Below, one piece after another: positions 1-8,332 of a DNA stretch of 64,000 nucleotides. Position 1 is the stretch's first letter, and each line of letters opens with the position of its first letter. Under the pieces are notes generated by a model that saw only the letters and a program-made list of their open reading frames with translations, had not been told where the DNA came from and did not search any database. Made by a program: the position numbers and the translations under genes. The stretch lies in NCBI GenBank assembly GCA_965248155.1, contig CBDFIO010000001.1:186001-250000 (forward strand), in the 5' to 3' direction. The stretch comes from RFSX01 sp965248155 (GTDB taxonomy: Bacteria; Bacteroidota; Bacteroidia; Chitinophagales; Saprospiraceae).

Positions 1-2354
1 AGTAACAAGTCCGTTGTTGTACTATTAAAATATTCAATTGATCCATAAACTCTATCATCCCAAAATCCAAAATCCAGACCTATATCATAGGAGCTTGTTT
101 TTTCCCAGCTTAGATCCTGATTACTGATCGTAGAAGGAGCAATTCCATTTGCTAATTGTCCCCCAAATGTGTAATTCGATTGATCTAACAAACCTATAGA
201 CGCATAATTAGGGATTAAAAAATTACCTGTTTTACCCCAACTTGCACGTAGTTTCAAATCACTTAATACTTCTGAATCAAGATCATTGGAAATTCTCCAA
301 CCTACTGAAGCGGAAGGAAATATTCCAGTTTTATTTCCGGCTCCAAATCTTGAAGATCTATCCGATCTGATAGAAGCCGTGACTAAAAATCTATCATTAT
401 AATCATAGTTAACTCTTGCCAAGAATGAAACTAAAGACCATTCTTCCTGAACAGCTGTTCCTTGAACTACCTGCCCACCACTTACAGTAGAAACCAGATC
501 ATCAGGAAAATTGTCTGCAATTATTGTATTGACATCAATCATCTCTTTTTGGGCAGTATATCCTACTACAGCATTGATCGAATGTTCTGTCCCAACAGTT
601 TTGTCGTATGTCAGTGTTTGTTCTGCCAACCAGCTAACACTTTCAGAGGAACTCGATTGTCCATATGGTTCTCCGGAAGTAGCAGTTCTGTATAAGAGAC
701 TGTTTTTCCTGAAAAAATTCCTTTTATAATTGTTTATATCGGCACCAAAAAATGATTTGAACGTAAGTTCATTTGTGATATCGTATTCACCATATAAATT
801 GGTAAAAGTTCTAAATTGGTTCAGTCTATCATCTACACCTTCAATTATTGCTAAAGGGTTACTTGCAGATGTCATAGAAGAAGTTTCATCATCGCTTGTG
901 CGCAAGTAACTTTGATTGTCCAGTTGATTAGGCGTGCCATCTGCATTCAATGGCTGAACAGTTGGCGAATGTACTATACCGGAATATACAATTCCAGGAG
1001 GTCTTGCAAAATAAGGAGAACCCGCTGGTTTCTTATCGGAACTTGTATACGAAGGATTCAGATTTATTCCTATTCTTAGTTTATCATTTAAATCTGCCTG
1101 AAGATTCATTCTAAGGCTATATCTATCAAAACCGGTTCCTTCAATAATTCCTTCCTGGTTGTAATAATTTGCAGAAACATAGTAGCCTACATTTTCAGAT
1201 CCTCCTGAGGCTGATAGATTGTGACTCTGGAGAAAAGCACTATTAAAAATTTCATCCTGCCAATCGGTATCTGTTCCATCAGGATTTTGAATATCGTCTG
1301 CTATTCTCCAAGCACCATTAGATCGCATTGAATTAGGATCACTTGCACTTGCCCCTGGATTATTTTGTAAATAAGCGTTATTGGTTGCATCAAGATTATA
1401 GTCGATCAATTGAGCGGCATTCATCAGGTCTAATTTATTGGCAACAGATTGAGAACCGACATAAGAATCATATGAAAAAACAGGCTTGCCACTTCGATTT
1501 CCCGCTTTTGTTGTGATTATAATAACGCCGTTTGATCCACGAGATCCATAAATAGATGCTGCAGATGCATCTTTGAGCACTTGAATGGATTCTATATCAT
1601 TTGGGCTTAATGTTCCCAATGGGTTTTGAGTAGGAGGTCGGAATCGTCCGGTACCTCTTCTAAAGTTATCCCCTTGAACACCAAGATCTACGTTTTTTGA
1701 AATTGGAAATCCATCGACAACGTAGAGTGGTTCGTTTCCAGCTGTAATAGATCCAACTCCTCTGACTCTTATTGTAGGTCCTGCCCCGGGTTCTCCACTG
1801 GTTTCACTTACCTGAACTCCTGCCATCTGACCATGAATTGCATTTTCAAATGAAGTAACAGGGATATATTTAATCTGATCTGAAGATAATGAAGCTACAG
1901 ATCCTGTGATATCTCGTTTCACTTGTCTTCCATATCCTGTTACAACAATTTCATCTAAAGCTGAAGCTAATTCTGCCATTTGTATGGAAATATCTGATCG
2001 CCCTGCGACTTGGACTTCCAAATCAGAATACCCTAAAAAAGAAAAGACTAAAGTAGCTTGGTCATCTACAGTAATTGTATAGTTGCCATCAATATCGGCG
2101 GCGGTACCATTAGAAGTTCCCTTTTCTAGAACTGTTGCTCCAATTAATGGAAAACCATCACTATCGGTGATTTGACCACGGACAGTAATAGGAGCAATGG
2201 CTGTTGTATTTAAGACATCAGGTATCGTTGATGTGATAAATGGCTCTTCTTCTGCATTTAATAATGTCGAAGAATACATGTAATTCGATTGCATTATTAA
2301 TATAAAGCAAAGAAATACAAGATTTTGCTGAATGAATATTTTACGCAATTTCAT
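1..2354 (-). CDS. SusC/RagA-family TonB-linked outer membrane receptor (3' end outside window)
   Basis: The minus-strand frame is open from the ATG at 2354 to the window edge, giving about 784 residues. It starts with a signal peptide (MKLRKIFIQQ, then a hydrophobic stretch). A carboxypeptidase-regulatory-like domain follows at about residues 55-130 (VRGQITD, GATVLEKG). Next comes a TonB plug domain with the SusC signature GYGRQVKRDITGS, then the YGSRGSNGVIIITTK segment and the start of the beta-barrel. Family members import glycans or other large substrates together with a SusD lipoprotein. The SusD gene is expected downstream, to the left of the window. The substrate cannot be told from the sequence. 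Confidence 0.95.
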   Translation of the reverse strand, partial: MKLRKIFIQQNLVFLCFILIMQSNYMYSSTLLNAEEEPFITSTIPDVLNTTAIAPITVRGQITDSDGFPLIGATVLEKGTSNGTAADIDGNYTITVDDQATLVFSFLGYSDLEVQVAGRSDISIQMAELASALDEIVVTGYGRQVKRDITGSVASLSSDQIKYIPVTSFENAIHGQMAGVQVSETSGEPGAGPTIRVRGVGSITAGNEPLYVVDGFPISKNVDLGVQGDNFRRGTGRFRPPTQNPLGTLSPNDIESIQVLKDASAASIYGSRGSNGVIIITTKAGNRSGKPVFSYDSYVGSQSVANKLDLMNAAQLIDYNLDATNNAYLQNNPGASASDPNSMRSNGAWRIADDIQNPDGTDTDWQDEIFNSAFLQSHNLSASGGSENVGYYVSANYYNQEGIIEGTGFDRYSLRMNLQADLNDKLRIGINLNPSYTSSDKKPAGSPYFARPPGIVYSGIVHSPTVQPLNADGTPNQLDNQSYLRTSDDETSSMTSASNPLAIIEGVDDRLNQFRTFTNLYGEYDITNELTFKSFFGADINNYKRNFFRKNSLLYRTATSGEPYGQSSSSESVSWLAEQTLTYDKTVGTEHSINAVVGYTAQKEMIDVNTIIADNFPDDLVSTVSGGQVVQGTAVQEEWSLVSFLARVNYDYNDRFLVTASIRSDRSSRFGAGNKTGIFPSASVGWRISNDLDSEVLSDLKLRASWGKTGNFLIPNYASIGLLDQSNYTFGGQLANGIAPSTISNQDLSWEKTSSYDIGLDFGFWDDRVYGSIEYFNSTTTDLL

Positions 2355-2539
2355 ACTCAGGTTTTAAATTTAATTAGTGAGTTATTTCGTTTATTAAAGT
2401 AACAATAAATTATTATTTAGAATAACAATGAATAAATATTTAGACTAAGTAGTGTGAAAAGTCTTTCAGACGATGATTCGCATTTTCAATCAAGACAATA
2501 AAATAGCAACCAAATTCAGTTTAATCTGAAATTAAAATT

Positions 2540-2683
2540 ATGAGTACCTACAAATTGATAAGTATACTTGAAATGGGTCTCATTTTCTTTGCTGTTATTA
2601 TTGCTTTTGGTGCTTTGGATAAGATTGACACTTTCGAGGATGAAGAACCTCAATATATTGAGCAGAGTGTTCGACTTGCTTAA
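2540..2683 (+). CDS. 47-aa single-pass membrane peptide
   Basis: A short ORF starts ATG AGT ACC TAC. It has a hydrophobic stretch at about residues 11-26 (LEMGLIFFAVIIAFGAL) and an acidic tail (DTFEDEEPQY). It lies alone between the divergent SusC gene and the tRNA region. I do not recognise the family. The clear membrane segment plus charged tail argue for a real small protein, but there is no homology support. Confidence 0.45.
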   Translation: MSTYKLISILEMGLIFFAVIIAFGALDKIDTFEDEEPQYIEQSVRLA

Positions 2684-2719
2684 TATTTAGGTCAATAAAA
2701 AAAACTAGCTTTCAGGGAA

Positions 2720-2750
2720 TTTTTTCTTAATAAATTATATTATATATTTG
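2720..2750 (+). promoter_or_regulatory. Putative promoter for the tRNA transcript
   Basis: TATATTTG at 2743-2750 fits the Bacteroidota -7 consensus TAnnTTTG. The matching -33 position (2720-2723) reads TTTT rather than TTTG, with 19 bases between. It would start a transcript covering both hairpin units and the tRNA. Confidence 0.4.
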
Positions 2751-2792
2751 TAGCCCGCTTTTAACGAAATAGCGGTTAAATTAAAATAACAA

Positions 2793-2930
2793 CACGGAGT
2801 GAATCTTAGAATACATTGAAAATGTGTTCAATAAAATTTACTCTTTAAAGATACATCGCGGAGTGAGATACCTAAGAATTCATTTTTGTAAAAAATGAAT
2901 TCTGAATAAACCTTACTCCTAAAAATACAT
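2793..2930 (+). repeat. Two hairpin units that repeat the 5' end of the tRNA gene
   Basis: CACGGAGTG (2793) and CGCGGAGTG (2857) repeat the first nine bases of the tRNA (CGCGGAGTG, 2931). The second copy lies 74 bases before the tRNA, about one tRNA length. Each unit can fold: a GAGTGA-like 5' strand pairs with TTACTC at its end. Inside are a 9-bp hairpin (unit 1, near 2810-2830) and a hairpin of about 12 bp built from AGAATTCATTTTT and its complement (unit 2, near 2876-2903). Function unknown; decayed tRNA copies or processing elements are both possible. Confidence 0.5.
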
Positions 2931-3003
<73 letters not shown>

Positions 3004-3005
3004 CA

Positions 3006-3047
3006 AAGACCCTTGTAAGTCACTGATTTACAGGGGTTTGTCTTTTT
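3006..3047 (+). terminator. Rho-independent terminator after the tRNA
   Basis: An inverted repeat (AAGACCCTTGTAA against TTTACAGGGGTTTGTCTT) is followed by a T-rich run. It ends the tRNA transcript before the integrase gene. It lies on the phage side of the presumed att site. Confidence 0.75.
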
Positions 3048-3085
3048 ATTGTAGCTATTTTGTGGCTATTTATTATATTTGACTG

Positions 3086-4366
3086 ATGCCAACCACTCCT
3101 GAAGTACGTTTTAACCTCCGGTCATATAATGAGGACAATACTCTTATAGTAGCAATCTTCCGCTACAAGGAAATACTGAAATATTCTACTAAGTTAAAAA
3201 TTCCTCCAAAGTTCTGGAACAAGAATACTTCACACCCTCGCACAAGCTTTGTGGACTATCGAAAATACTCTGATGATCTAACCAATATCAAGAAAGCAAT
3301 AATCAATATTTATCAGAAGAACAATAGAATTACAAAATCAGATTTCAAAACCAAATTAGATATAGCGTTGGGCAGAACTGAGATAGAATACACAAATGAT
3401 TTAATTGACTTCATCTGGTCTTATTCCTCTAATTCAAGAATAAAGAATCTGAAGGATGAAAAAACCATTAGAAAATACGAAGGAGTAGCGAGAAAGTTAG
3501 AAAAGTATTCAAGGGTTTCAAGTGAGCGTATTTCCTACGAGCACATCAACCACAATTTTTCAAACAATTACGTCCATTTCCTATATACATATACCGGAGT
3601 TAGTTCTCAAAACACAGCAAATAAAGAACTATCAACTTTGGCTTTTTTATTAAAAGAGGCTAAAAAAGAAGGACTGCATAACCTTACGATTTATGAGGAC
3701 GAAGACTTCTTAATCAAGAGGGTAAAGACTACTCAGATTTCATTAACTGAGGATGAATTAAAGCAGCTGTGGAAGTTTAATAATTTTAAATCTGGCGTTT
3801 CTTCGAGACAAGGTAAAACCTATAGTATAAAATTTTTAAAGGAAGTTCGTGACTGGTTTGTCGTGTGCTGCGATAGTTCAATGAGATGGCAAGACTTCAG
3901 CACGTTTAATAACCAGAAAATTTACAAAGATGGTGGTGATTCTTTTATTCATATTTGGACAGATAAAGGAGATGAGGAAGTCTTTATTCCAATAGAAAAA
4001 CGACTGATATCAATATTTGAAGAATACGATTATTGCGCTCCAAAGATGAGTCAACAGAATTTCAATGATGCAATCAAATTAGTTTGTGAGCAAGCTGGTA
4101 TTGTTTCTAAGGTTCAGGTAAACAGAAGTGTAAAGGGAAAGCAAATTAGAAAAGTTATTAGGAAGTGCGATGAGATTAGTGCTCATGACGGTAGAAGAAC
4201 TTGGGCTACAATAAAGTATCTTAAAGGGTTTGCAATCGGACTTCTTATGCAAGTTACTGGTCATAAAAAAGAATCTACATTTTTGAATTATATTTCAATA
4301 TCAAAGTTAGAAATGGCTAAAAAGCTCATGAAGAGGATGAAAGCAAATGATCCCGATAATCATTAA
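3086..4366 (+). CDS. int: Phage tyrosine recombinase (integrase)
   Basis: This 426-residue protein has an N-terminal arm-binding and SAM-like region and a C-terminal catalytic domain. The catalytic set is visible: Arg267 (SSMRWQDF), His367-x-x-Arg370 (HDGRR), His393 (TGHKK) and Tyr402 (FLNYI). It would catalyse site-specific integration and excision at the tRNA-fMet gene 80 bases upstream. Its 3' end overlaps the convergent gene at 4326-4583 by 41 bp. The start at 3086 gives the usual length for Bacteroidota phage integrases. Confidence 0.93.
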   Translation: MPTTPEVRFNLRSYNEDNTLIVAIFRYKEILKYSTKLKIPPKFWNKNTSHPRTSFVDYRKYSDDLTNIKKAIINIYQKNNRITKSDFKTKLDIALGRTEIEYTNDLIDFIWSYSSNSRIKNLKDEKTIRKYEGVARKLEKYSRVSSERISYEHINHNFSNNYVHFLYTYTGVSSQNTANKELSTLAFLLKEAKKEGLHNLTIYEDEDFLIKRVKTTQISLTEDELKQLWKFNNFKSGVSSRQGKTYSIKFLKEVRDWFVVCCDSSMRWQDFSTFNNQKIYKDGGDSFIHIWTDKGDEEVFIPIEKRLISIFEEYDYCAPKMSQQNFNDAIKLVCEQAGIVSKVQVNRSVKGKQIRKVIRKCDEISAHDGRRTWATIKYLKGFAIGLLMQVTGHKKESTFLNYISISKLEMAKKLMKRMKANDPDNH

Positions 4367-4583
4367 CTGACTCTGCTGTTATTCTCGGCCTTCTTCCAAC
4401 GGGGTAATAATCTTTTAGTATTCCCTCTCTTCTCAAATTGTCAATTGAAGAAACTGATATACCCAGTTCTTTTGCAGCTCCAGCCCTTGAATAGTCTTTA
4501 ACTTTTAATTCGCTGACCGCTGACTTAACAGCCTTTTTTATCATCCTGGATAAAGTCATTGGATCTGTTACTATTATTTCCAT
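4326..4583 (-). CDS. Small helix-turn-helix protein, possible excisionase or regulator
   Basis: The 85-residue protein has a central helix-turn-helix (GAAKELGISVSSIDNLRREG), then a basic wing (VGRRPRITAE), as in MerR/excisionase-like DNA-binding proteins. It is the last gene of the leftward early operon and lies next to the integrase, the usual place for a directionality factor. That role is inferred from position. Confidence 0.65.
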   Translation of the reverse strand: MEIIVTDPMTLSRMIKKAVKSAVSELKVKDYSRAGAAKELGISVSSIDNLRREGILKDYYPVGRRPRITAESVNDYRDHLLSSSS

Positions 4584-4604
4584 AATTATATTTTTAGTTT
4601 GTGA

Positions 4605-4979
4605 TTAACTGTCTTCGTTTTTTTCGTAAATGAATCCTAAACTATCTAGTATAGTGCAAAACTCATCCTCCTTCATATAAATTAAGTCCACTTCAACTAA
4701 TGATTGAAAAAGGTCATCAAATAATTTAAATAGATCCATGTATCCAATAAAAATTTGAAAATACGGTACTGGCCAACTCCCAAACAGCCCTTGATCTACC
4801 CACTCTACAGTTAATTCTCCTGATAGATCTTCCTGTACATTCGTCTCCAGGTCATCATGATCCTTTGTTTCAAATGAGACACTATCCCAGTAGTCGTTAT
4901 CGACAACACCAATGTGCACCTTTGATTCTTTCCTGATATAATACCTTTCGAGGTTTGGTTTCTTGTTGTTTAAATCCAT
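4605..4979 (-). CDS. Hypothetical phage protein
   Basis: The 124-residue acidic protein begins MDLNNKKPNLERYYIRK and contains SGELTVEWVDQGLFGSWP. I see no membrane segment, signal peptide or recognised motif. It starts one base downstream of the stop codon of the neighbour at 4981-5154, so the two are probably co-translated. Function unknown. Confidence 0.6.
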   Translation of the reverse strand: MDLNNKKPNLERYYIRKESKVHIGVVDNDYWDSVSFETKDHDDLETNVQEDLSGELTVEWVDQGLFGSWPVPYFQIFIGYMDLFKLFDDLFQSLVEVDLIYMKEDEFCTILDSLGFIYEKNEDS

Positions 4980-4980
4980 A

Positions 4981-5154
4981 TTATGTTACTTTTCTTCTTT
5001 CAATTTCATCTTGGTAGATTCTCGATAATTCATATTCCTCGTTTTCAATACTCTGTTTCAGGAGTTCCTTTAATTTATCCGTAGAGTGTGGCCCGTCACA
5101 TCCTATTAGATACATTCCGTTTAAATCAAGCTCATTCATGGGGCAATTGCTCAT
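4981..5154 (-). CDS. 57-aa protein with a UVR-like helical tail
   Basis: The ORF starts MSNCPMNELDLNGMYL and ends at a TAA at 4981. The C-terminal half (KLKELLKQSIENEEYELSRI, then QDEIERRK) resembles the UVR motif of UvrB/UvrC and related proteins, a short protein-interaction helix pair. It fits tightly between its operon neighbours. The role is unknown and the UVR likeness is by eye only. Confidence 0.5.
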   Translation of the reverse strand: MSNCPMNELDLNGMYLIGCDGPHSTDKLKELLKQSIENEEYELSRIYQDEIERRKVT

Positions 5155-5165
5155 TCTCTTATGTT

Positions 5166-5414
5166 TTAATATTCAATTCCAAGCTTCAATCTTTGTTCTT
5201 CTTGCCATGTTAATCCGAGTGTATAGCGTTTTATCTGGAGATGTGTTCGCTCCTTTTCAAGCATAACATATATTTGTAGCCGTCTAGCTAAATGCGCCGA
5301 AACAGGAGCTAGTGTCCTGATAATAGTTTGCATGTTTTTAATCGCCGGAATAGTAGCCTCCGATAAGGCAATTACTAATTCTAATATTTCATTAACTTTT
5401 TTGTCTGCTCTCAT
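5166..5414 (-). CDS. Hypothetical phage protein
   Basis: The 82-residue, mainly helical protein (MRADKKVNEILELVIALSEA) has a basic C-terminal half and no recognised domain. It belongs to the run of small early genes and lies 11 bases from its downstream neighbour. Function unknown. Confidence 0.55.
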   Translation of the reverse strand: MRADKKVNEILELVIALSEATIPAIKNMQTIIRTLAPVSAHLARRLQIYVMLEKERTHLQIKRYTLGLTWQEEQRLKLGIEY

Positions 5415-5442
5415 TACTTCAGTCTTTAGTTATAATTTACAT

Positions 5443-5694
5443 TCAACTCCACTCAGATACAATTAGCAATCGAGCATTTTGGTCAGAAAGAAAAGGTAAT
5501 CCCTTGTCACTTAAACTTTCTTTGAATGCATCAGAAAGCCACCTGATTGTCTTTACCTTGCGTTTGCTAGAAAACCCATAATCACTTTCGTCAAGTATCT
5601 TAATAAGACTTTCTTCGGCTAATGAGGCATTTTCGGCAAGGCAATAAAAATCACCTAATCCTACTGTTTCTAAGCTATATAATTTTAATCTCAT
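5443..5694 (-). CDS. Hypothetical phage protein
   Basis: The 83-residue protein begins MRLKLYSLETVGLGDFYCLA and contains SSKRKVKTIRWLSDAF. It has no recognised motif. Same strand and close spacing as the rest of the early operon. Function unknown. Confidence 0.55.
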   Translation of the reverse strand: MRLKLYSLETVGLGDFYCLAENASLAEESLIKILDESDYGFSSKRKVKTIRWLSDAFKESLSDKGLPFLSDQNARLLIVSEWS

Positions 5695-5706
5695 AACATT
5701 TAGCTT

Positions 5707-5901
5707 TTAACCATTTATTAATTTATAGTGTGTCGGTTCTCCGTTCCACTCTCTAAACGTAACGCAATTATTGTCAGTGAAAACCCAATATTGCTTTTCG
5801 TAATCCCAAGTTGCATGATACATTTGTTCTGCAACCAAATTCCCTTTTATTTTGAGAAACACGTATTTTCCTTCAATCTTTGACTTGTTTGTCACATTCA
5901 T
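5707..5901 (-). CDS. Hypothetical phage protein
   Basis: The 64-residue protein starts MNVTNKSKIEGKYVFLKIKG and has many aromatic residues in its second half (HATWDYEKQYWVF). This looks like a small beta-rich domain. No family recognised. It lies 12 bases from the next gene of the operon. Confidence 0.5.
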   Translation of the reverse strand: MNVTNKSKIEGKYVFLKIKGNLVAEQMYHATWDYEKQYWVFTDNNCVTFREWNGEPTHYKLING

Positions 5902-5926
5902 AGCAGCGTAAGTCCTTACTCATCTT

Positions 5927-6256
5927 CTAATAGTTTGGTGTTTCTAAATAGCTAATAGGTTTCCCGATAGATTTCGCATATTCTAGTTCACTTCTTGTTG
6001 ATTCTCCGATATAACCATCTACATTTAGTATAACTACTTCATCAGAAATATCTATTTTTCTTTTGTGCAGTTCGTCAAGAATATCTTTTACTCCTTCTTG
6101 CTCTGCACCATGATGATTTTCTTTAAAATATCCGTTAGGTAATATGTTTATTCCAAGTGTAATTATTCCTTGCTTTTCTAAGTTCCACCTTTCAATCATA
6201 AAGGTTGTAGCAAATCTTGTAGAGCCACAAAAGCACACTATTTTAGTCTTACTCAT
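5927..6256 (-). CDS. Nucleoside 2-deoxyribosyltransferase-like / DUF4406-type protein
   Basis: The 109-residue Rossmann-like protein opens with IVCFCGSTRF, the CGSTRF motif of this superfamily. It carries SDEVVILNVDGYIGESTRSE, matching the DG-x-GxSxGT/S-E region that binds the sugar/base, and ends with KPISYLE. Family members transfer or hydrolyse deoxyribose groups and are common in phages, where they may act in nucleotide salvage or base modification. The stop overlaps no neighbour, and its start abuts the gene at 6256. Confidence 0.75.
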   Translation of the reverse strand: MSKTKIVCFCGSTRFATTFMIERWNLEKQGIITLGINILPNGYFKENHHGAEQEGVKDILDELHKRKIDISDEVVILNVDGYIGESTRSELEYAKSIGKPISYLETPNY

Positions 6257-6612
6257 TATTTAATTAGTTTCATGTTTGATAATATTACCGTATTTAATAT
6301 CCCTACAGTATGACCTTTGCCTTGTTTTATGGCAAAATTTCTTCTTTCAATTAATACCCTATTACTTTCCTTCAAAGCCTCTCTTAGTTCTGCGTTCTCT
6401 TTTTTGAAATCTTCTTTTACTTCGTTTGCAAGTTCTTCGGATAATCTCAATAGTCCATTTTCTTTTATTAGTTCTGCGTTCTTACTGTCGGAGTTCAATA
6501 ACGTAAGACACACCATTTTGTGGAAGTTTACAATTTCGTTCTTGTTAGACTTGAGAACTTCTTTTCTCCATTCTTCACCAAAGGGTATATATTCTTCTTT
6601 TGCCTTACTCAT
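6256..6612 (-). CDS. Coiled-coil phage protein of unknown function
   Basis: The 118-residue protein is highly charged and helical. A long heptad-like stretch runs from about residue 55 to 90 (NEVKEDFKKENAELREALKE). The stop overlaps the start of the deoxyribosyltransferase-like gene by one base, so translation is probably coupled. No catalytic motif. Confidence 0.6.
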   Translation of the reverse strand: MSKAKEEYIPFGEEWRKEVLKSNKNEIVNFHKMVCLTLLNSDSKNAELIKENGLLRLSEELANEVKEDFKKENAELREALKESNRVLIERRNFAIKQGKGHTVGILNTVILSNMKLIK

Positions 6613-6626
6613 AGTTGTTTTATCTT

Positions 6627-6779
6627 TTATTTAGTGTTTCGTTTAGCCAATTCGCTAAAACAAGCATCCTCTAATTCGGACTCCTTATCTTTTCCATATT
6701 CATCTAATAATTCTGCATAACTCAAGGTCTTTAAATACTCCCTGTAATGAGTTATAAGTTCTGCTTCTTCAGTTTTCAT
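6627..6779 (-). CDS. 50-aa acidic phage protein
   Basis: A short ORF begins MKTEEAELITHYREYLKTLS and ends at TAA 6627. It is helical and acidic (DKESELEDACF). It keeps the strand and spacing of the early operon and fills an otherwise empty stretch. Function unknown. Confidence 0.5.
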   Translation of the reverse strand: MKTEEAELITHYREYLKTLSYAELLDEYGKDKESELEDACFSELAKRNTK

Positions 6780-6806
6780 TTTACTTAATTGTTATTCTGT
6801 TAATAT

Positions 6807-7222
6807 TCAGTCTGTGTTCGTTTTCTGGTCAATTATTTCTATCGCTTTAAAAAGCTCAAATGCTAATTGAGGTACTATTGCATTCCCTCCTCCTTTAATT
6901 GATTCTGTTCTCCATTTAGGAAAGGTAATAGAGTCCAGTCTGTCGGATAACCCATCATCTCCATTACAAATTGGGGGTTGAGACGGGAAGCCTTCCCATC
7001 TTCCTGGTGCATCAATTCTGCAATTACATCTTCCAGATTCCCTTTGTTTCTGTTCTTGCTGCAATTCCCTCTGGATGCTGCTTCTCTTGGAGTAGGCAAC
7101 AAACCAGACCCTATCCCTTCTGTGTGGCGCACCGACACTTGCAGCTGGAAGTATAATCGGTTGTACTTCGTACCCTTCAGCTTCCAAGTCAGAACACACC
7201 TCCTCGAATACCAATCCCCCCA
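6807..7222 (-). CDS. C5-cytosine DNA methyltransferase, C-terminal half, reading frame A
   Basis: This frame continues the methyltransferase of 7189-7575 if one G is removed from the G6 tract at 7216-7221. It reads GGLVFEEVCSDLEAEGYEV, then APHRRDRVWFVAYS (a conserved segment following motif VI) and ends with GGGNAIVPQL, motif IX/X-like, closing the SAM-binding fold. It has no convincing start of its own; the open frame extends to 7433 only as a shadow. It overlaps 6875-7228 in another frame along most of its length. Either a frameshifted gene or one of two alternative ends. Confidence 0.75.
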
Positions 7223-7228
7223 TTCCAA
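6875..7228 (-). CDS. Overlapping out-of-frame ORF with phage-protein-like sequence, reading frame B
   Basis: The 117-codon frame overlaps the methyltransferase C-terminal half. It reads CVLTWKLKGTKYNRLYFQL, GSGLLPTPRE and LNPQFVMEMMGYPTDWT. These resemble segments I know from Bacteroidota phage proteins associated with DNA methyltransferases. It would be joined to the N-terminal half by a -1 shift (or one extra G) at the same G6 tract. A separate start would need TTG at 7228. Either overprinted coding sequence or a shifted ancestral frame; the family match is from memory. Confidence 0.55.
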   Translation of the reverse strand: MEWGDWYSRRCVLTWKLKGTKYNRLYFQLQVSVRHTEGIGSGLLPTPREAASRGNCSKNRNKGNLEDVIAELMHQEDGKASRLNPQFVMEMMGYPTDWTLLPFLNGEQNQLKEEGMQ

Positions 7229-7575
7229 CTAACGATTCCAGAAACATTTTCCGCCACGATGTAAGTCGGCCCGACCTCTCGTATAACTCTAAGCATTTCC
7301 GGCCAGAGATGTCTGTCATCTTCCTTGCCAAGTCTTTTTCCGGCGATACTGTAGGGTTGGCAAGGGAACCCCCCTGTGAGGATGTCGATTTGTCCTCTGT
7401 GAACATTGAAATCTGTAGTAGTAATGTCATCATAACTTATGGCATTAGGCCAATAATATTTAAGTACCTTTTTTCCAAATTCATTCCATTCACAATGAAA
7501 CACGTTTTCCCACCCCATCCATTCTGCAACAAGGTCAGATCCACCAATTCCGCTAAATAAACTTCCATGCCTCAT
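7189..7575 (-). CDS. C5-cytosine DNA methyltransferase, N-terminal half
   Basis: The SAM-binding motif I (LFSGIGGSDL) opens the protein. The catalytic Cys lies in motif IV (GGFPCQPYS), and motif VI is AENVSG. The frame ends soon after WNGG at a stop beyond the G6 tract (7216-7221), which separates it from both downstream frames. The enzyme would methylate C5 of cytosine in phage DNA, probably against host restriction. Its start overlaps the stop of the next gene (ATGA). As sequenced, the product lacks most of the target-recognition part. Confidence 0.85.
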   Translation of the reverse strand: MRHGSLFSGIGGSDLVAEWMGWENVFHCEWNEFGKKVLKYYWPNAISYDDITTTDFNVHRGQIDILTGGFPCQPYSIAGKRLGKEDDRHLWPEMLRVIREVGPTYIVAENVSGIVSWNGGIGIRGGVF

Positions 7576-7793
7576 TCATCTAACCATTCTATTTTTCCCA
7601 ATTTTTCTTTTGCTTCTTCCATGTTCCATCCGGCAAACTTCTCTATAGCTTTCATGTCTATGTAAACATCATCTATCGTTAATACTTCTAGTATCTCTTC
7701 AAGAGTTTTACCGCTTACGAAAAAATCTCTCATATACAATAGAACTAAGCATTGCTTTTTGACATCTTCTATGTTTGATGAGCCTGTTTTCAT
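7572..7793 (-). CDS. Hypothetical phage protein
   Basis: The 73-residue, mostly helical protein (KTGSSNIEDVKKQCLVLLYM; WNMEEAKEKLGKIEWLDE) overlaps NinG upstream and the methyltransferase downstream by 4 bases each. It is therefore part of a translationally coupled trio. No family recognised. Confidence 0.6.
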   Translation of the reverse strand: MKTGSSNIEDVKKQCLVLLYMRDFFVSGKTLEEILEVLTIDDVYIDMKAIEKFAGWNMEEAKEKLGKIEWLDE

Positions 7794-8332
7794 AGTCCTT
7801 TTTCTTTTTGAATTTCTTTACATTTTTTGTCGTAATATTTCTTTATTTCCCGATAATCAAATTCATCTCTCTTCACTGTCAAATGACTTTTAATTTTTAA
7901 ATCTTCAGCCGTTCCTTCACCCCATTTTCTATCCAGGTTCCTCTTGTAAGTTTCCACAACTTCAGAACTTGGGTCGCTCATTCTCTGCATATTGCATTTT
8001 TTACATTGAGCGTTTATGTTCCTCTCATCAAAACAAGTCGCTTCCTTTTCTGCTGCTACAAAATGACCTCCATCCGTGTTTCGGTTCCACACCGTAATCT
8101 TTCCACAGCTTATGCACTTACACGTTCCGTCTTTTCTTGCATCTCTCAGTCTTGCGTACTTTTGGGTAGAAGCCTTTGCTCTATCTCTGGCAGTTTGTCT
8201 TGGGTTTTTCTTTTTCGGTTTTCGCTTCTTTCTCTTGGTTGTTTTCTTGCGTACGTATTTCCTTTGAAACTCGTAACTCGTCATTTTCTGCTTCTCTACT
8301 TTCTCTGGCTTTGGGGTTGGGTTAAACATCAT
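7790..8332 (-). CDS. ninG: NinG/Rap-type recombination nuclease
   Basis: The 180-residue protein has a long Lys/Arg-rich N-terminus and a zinc-binding nuclease core (CKCISCGK, then GGHF, CFDERNINAQCKKCN). This matches lambda NinG (Rap), which resolves recombination intermediates. It works with the exonuclease, annealing protein and SSB encoded further upstream in the same operon. The start uses the first of two ATG codons. Confidence 0.85.
   Translation of the reverse strand: MMFNPTPKPEKVEKQKMTSYEFQRKYVRKKTTKRKKRKPKKKNPRQTARDRAKASTQKYARLRDARKDGTCKCISCGKITVWNRNTDGGHFVAAEKEATCFDERNINAQCKKCNMQRMSDPSSEVVETYKRNLDRKWGEGTAEDLKIKSHLTVKRDEFDYREIKKYYDKKCKEIQKEKGL

Noticed and set aside
462..729. Plus-strand ORFs inside the SusC region
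   Set aside because: They are shadows of the minus-strand receptor frame, which is open to the window edge with clear SusC motifs.
6971..7560. Plus-strand ORFs opposite the methyltransferase
   Set aside because: No recognisable sequence, and the minus-strand frames carry all motifs.
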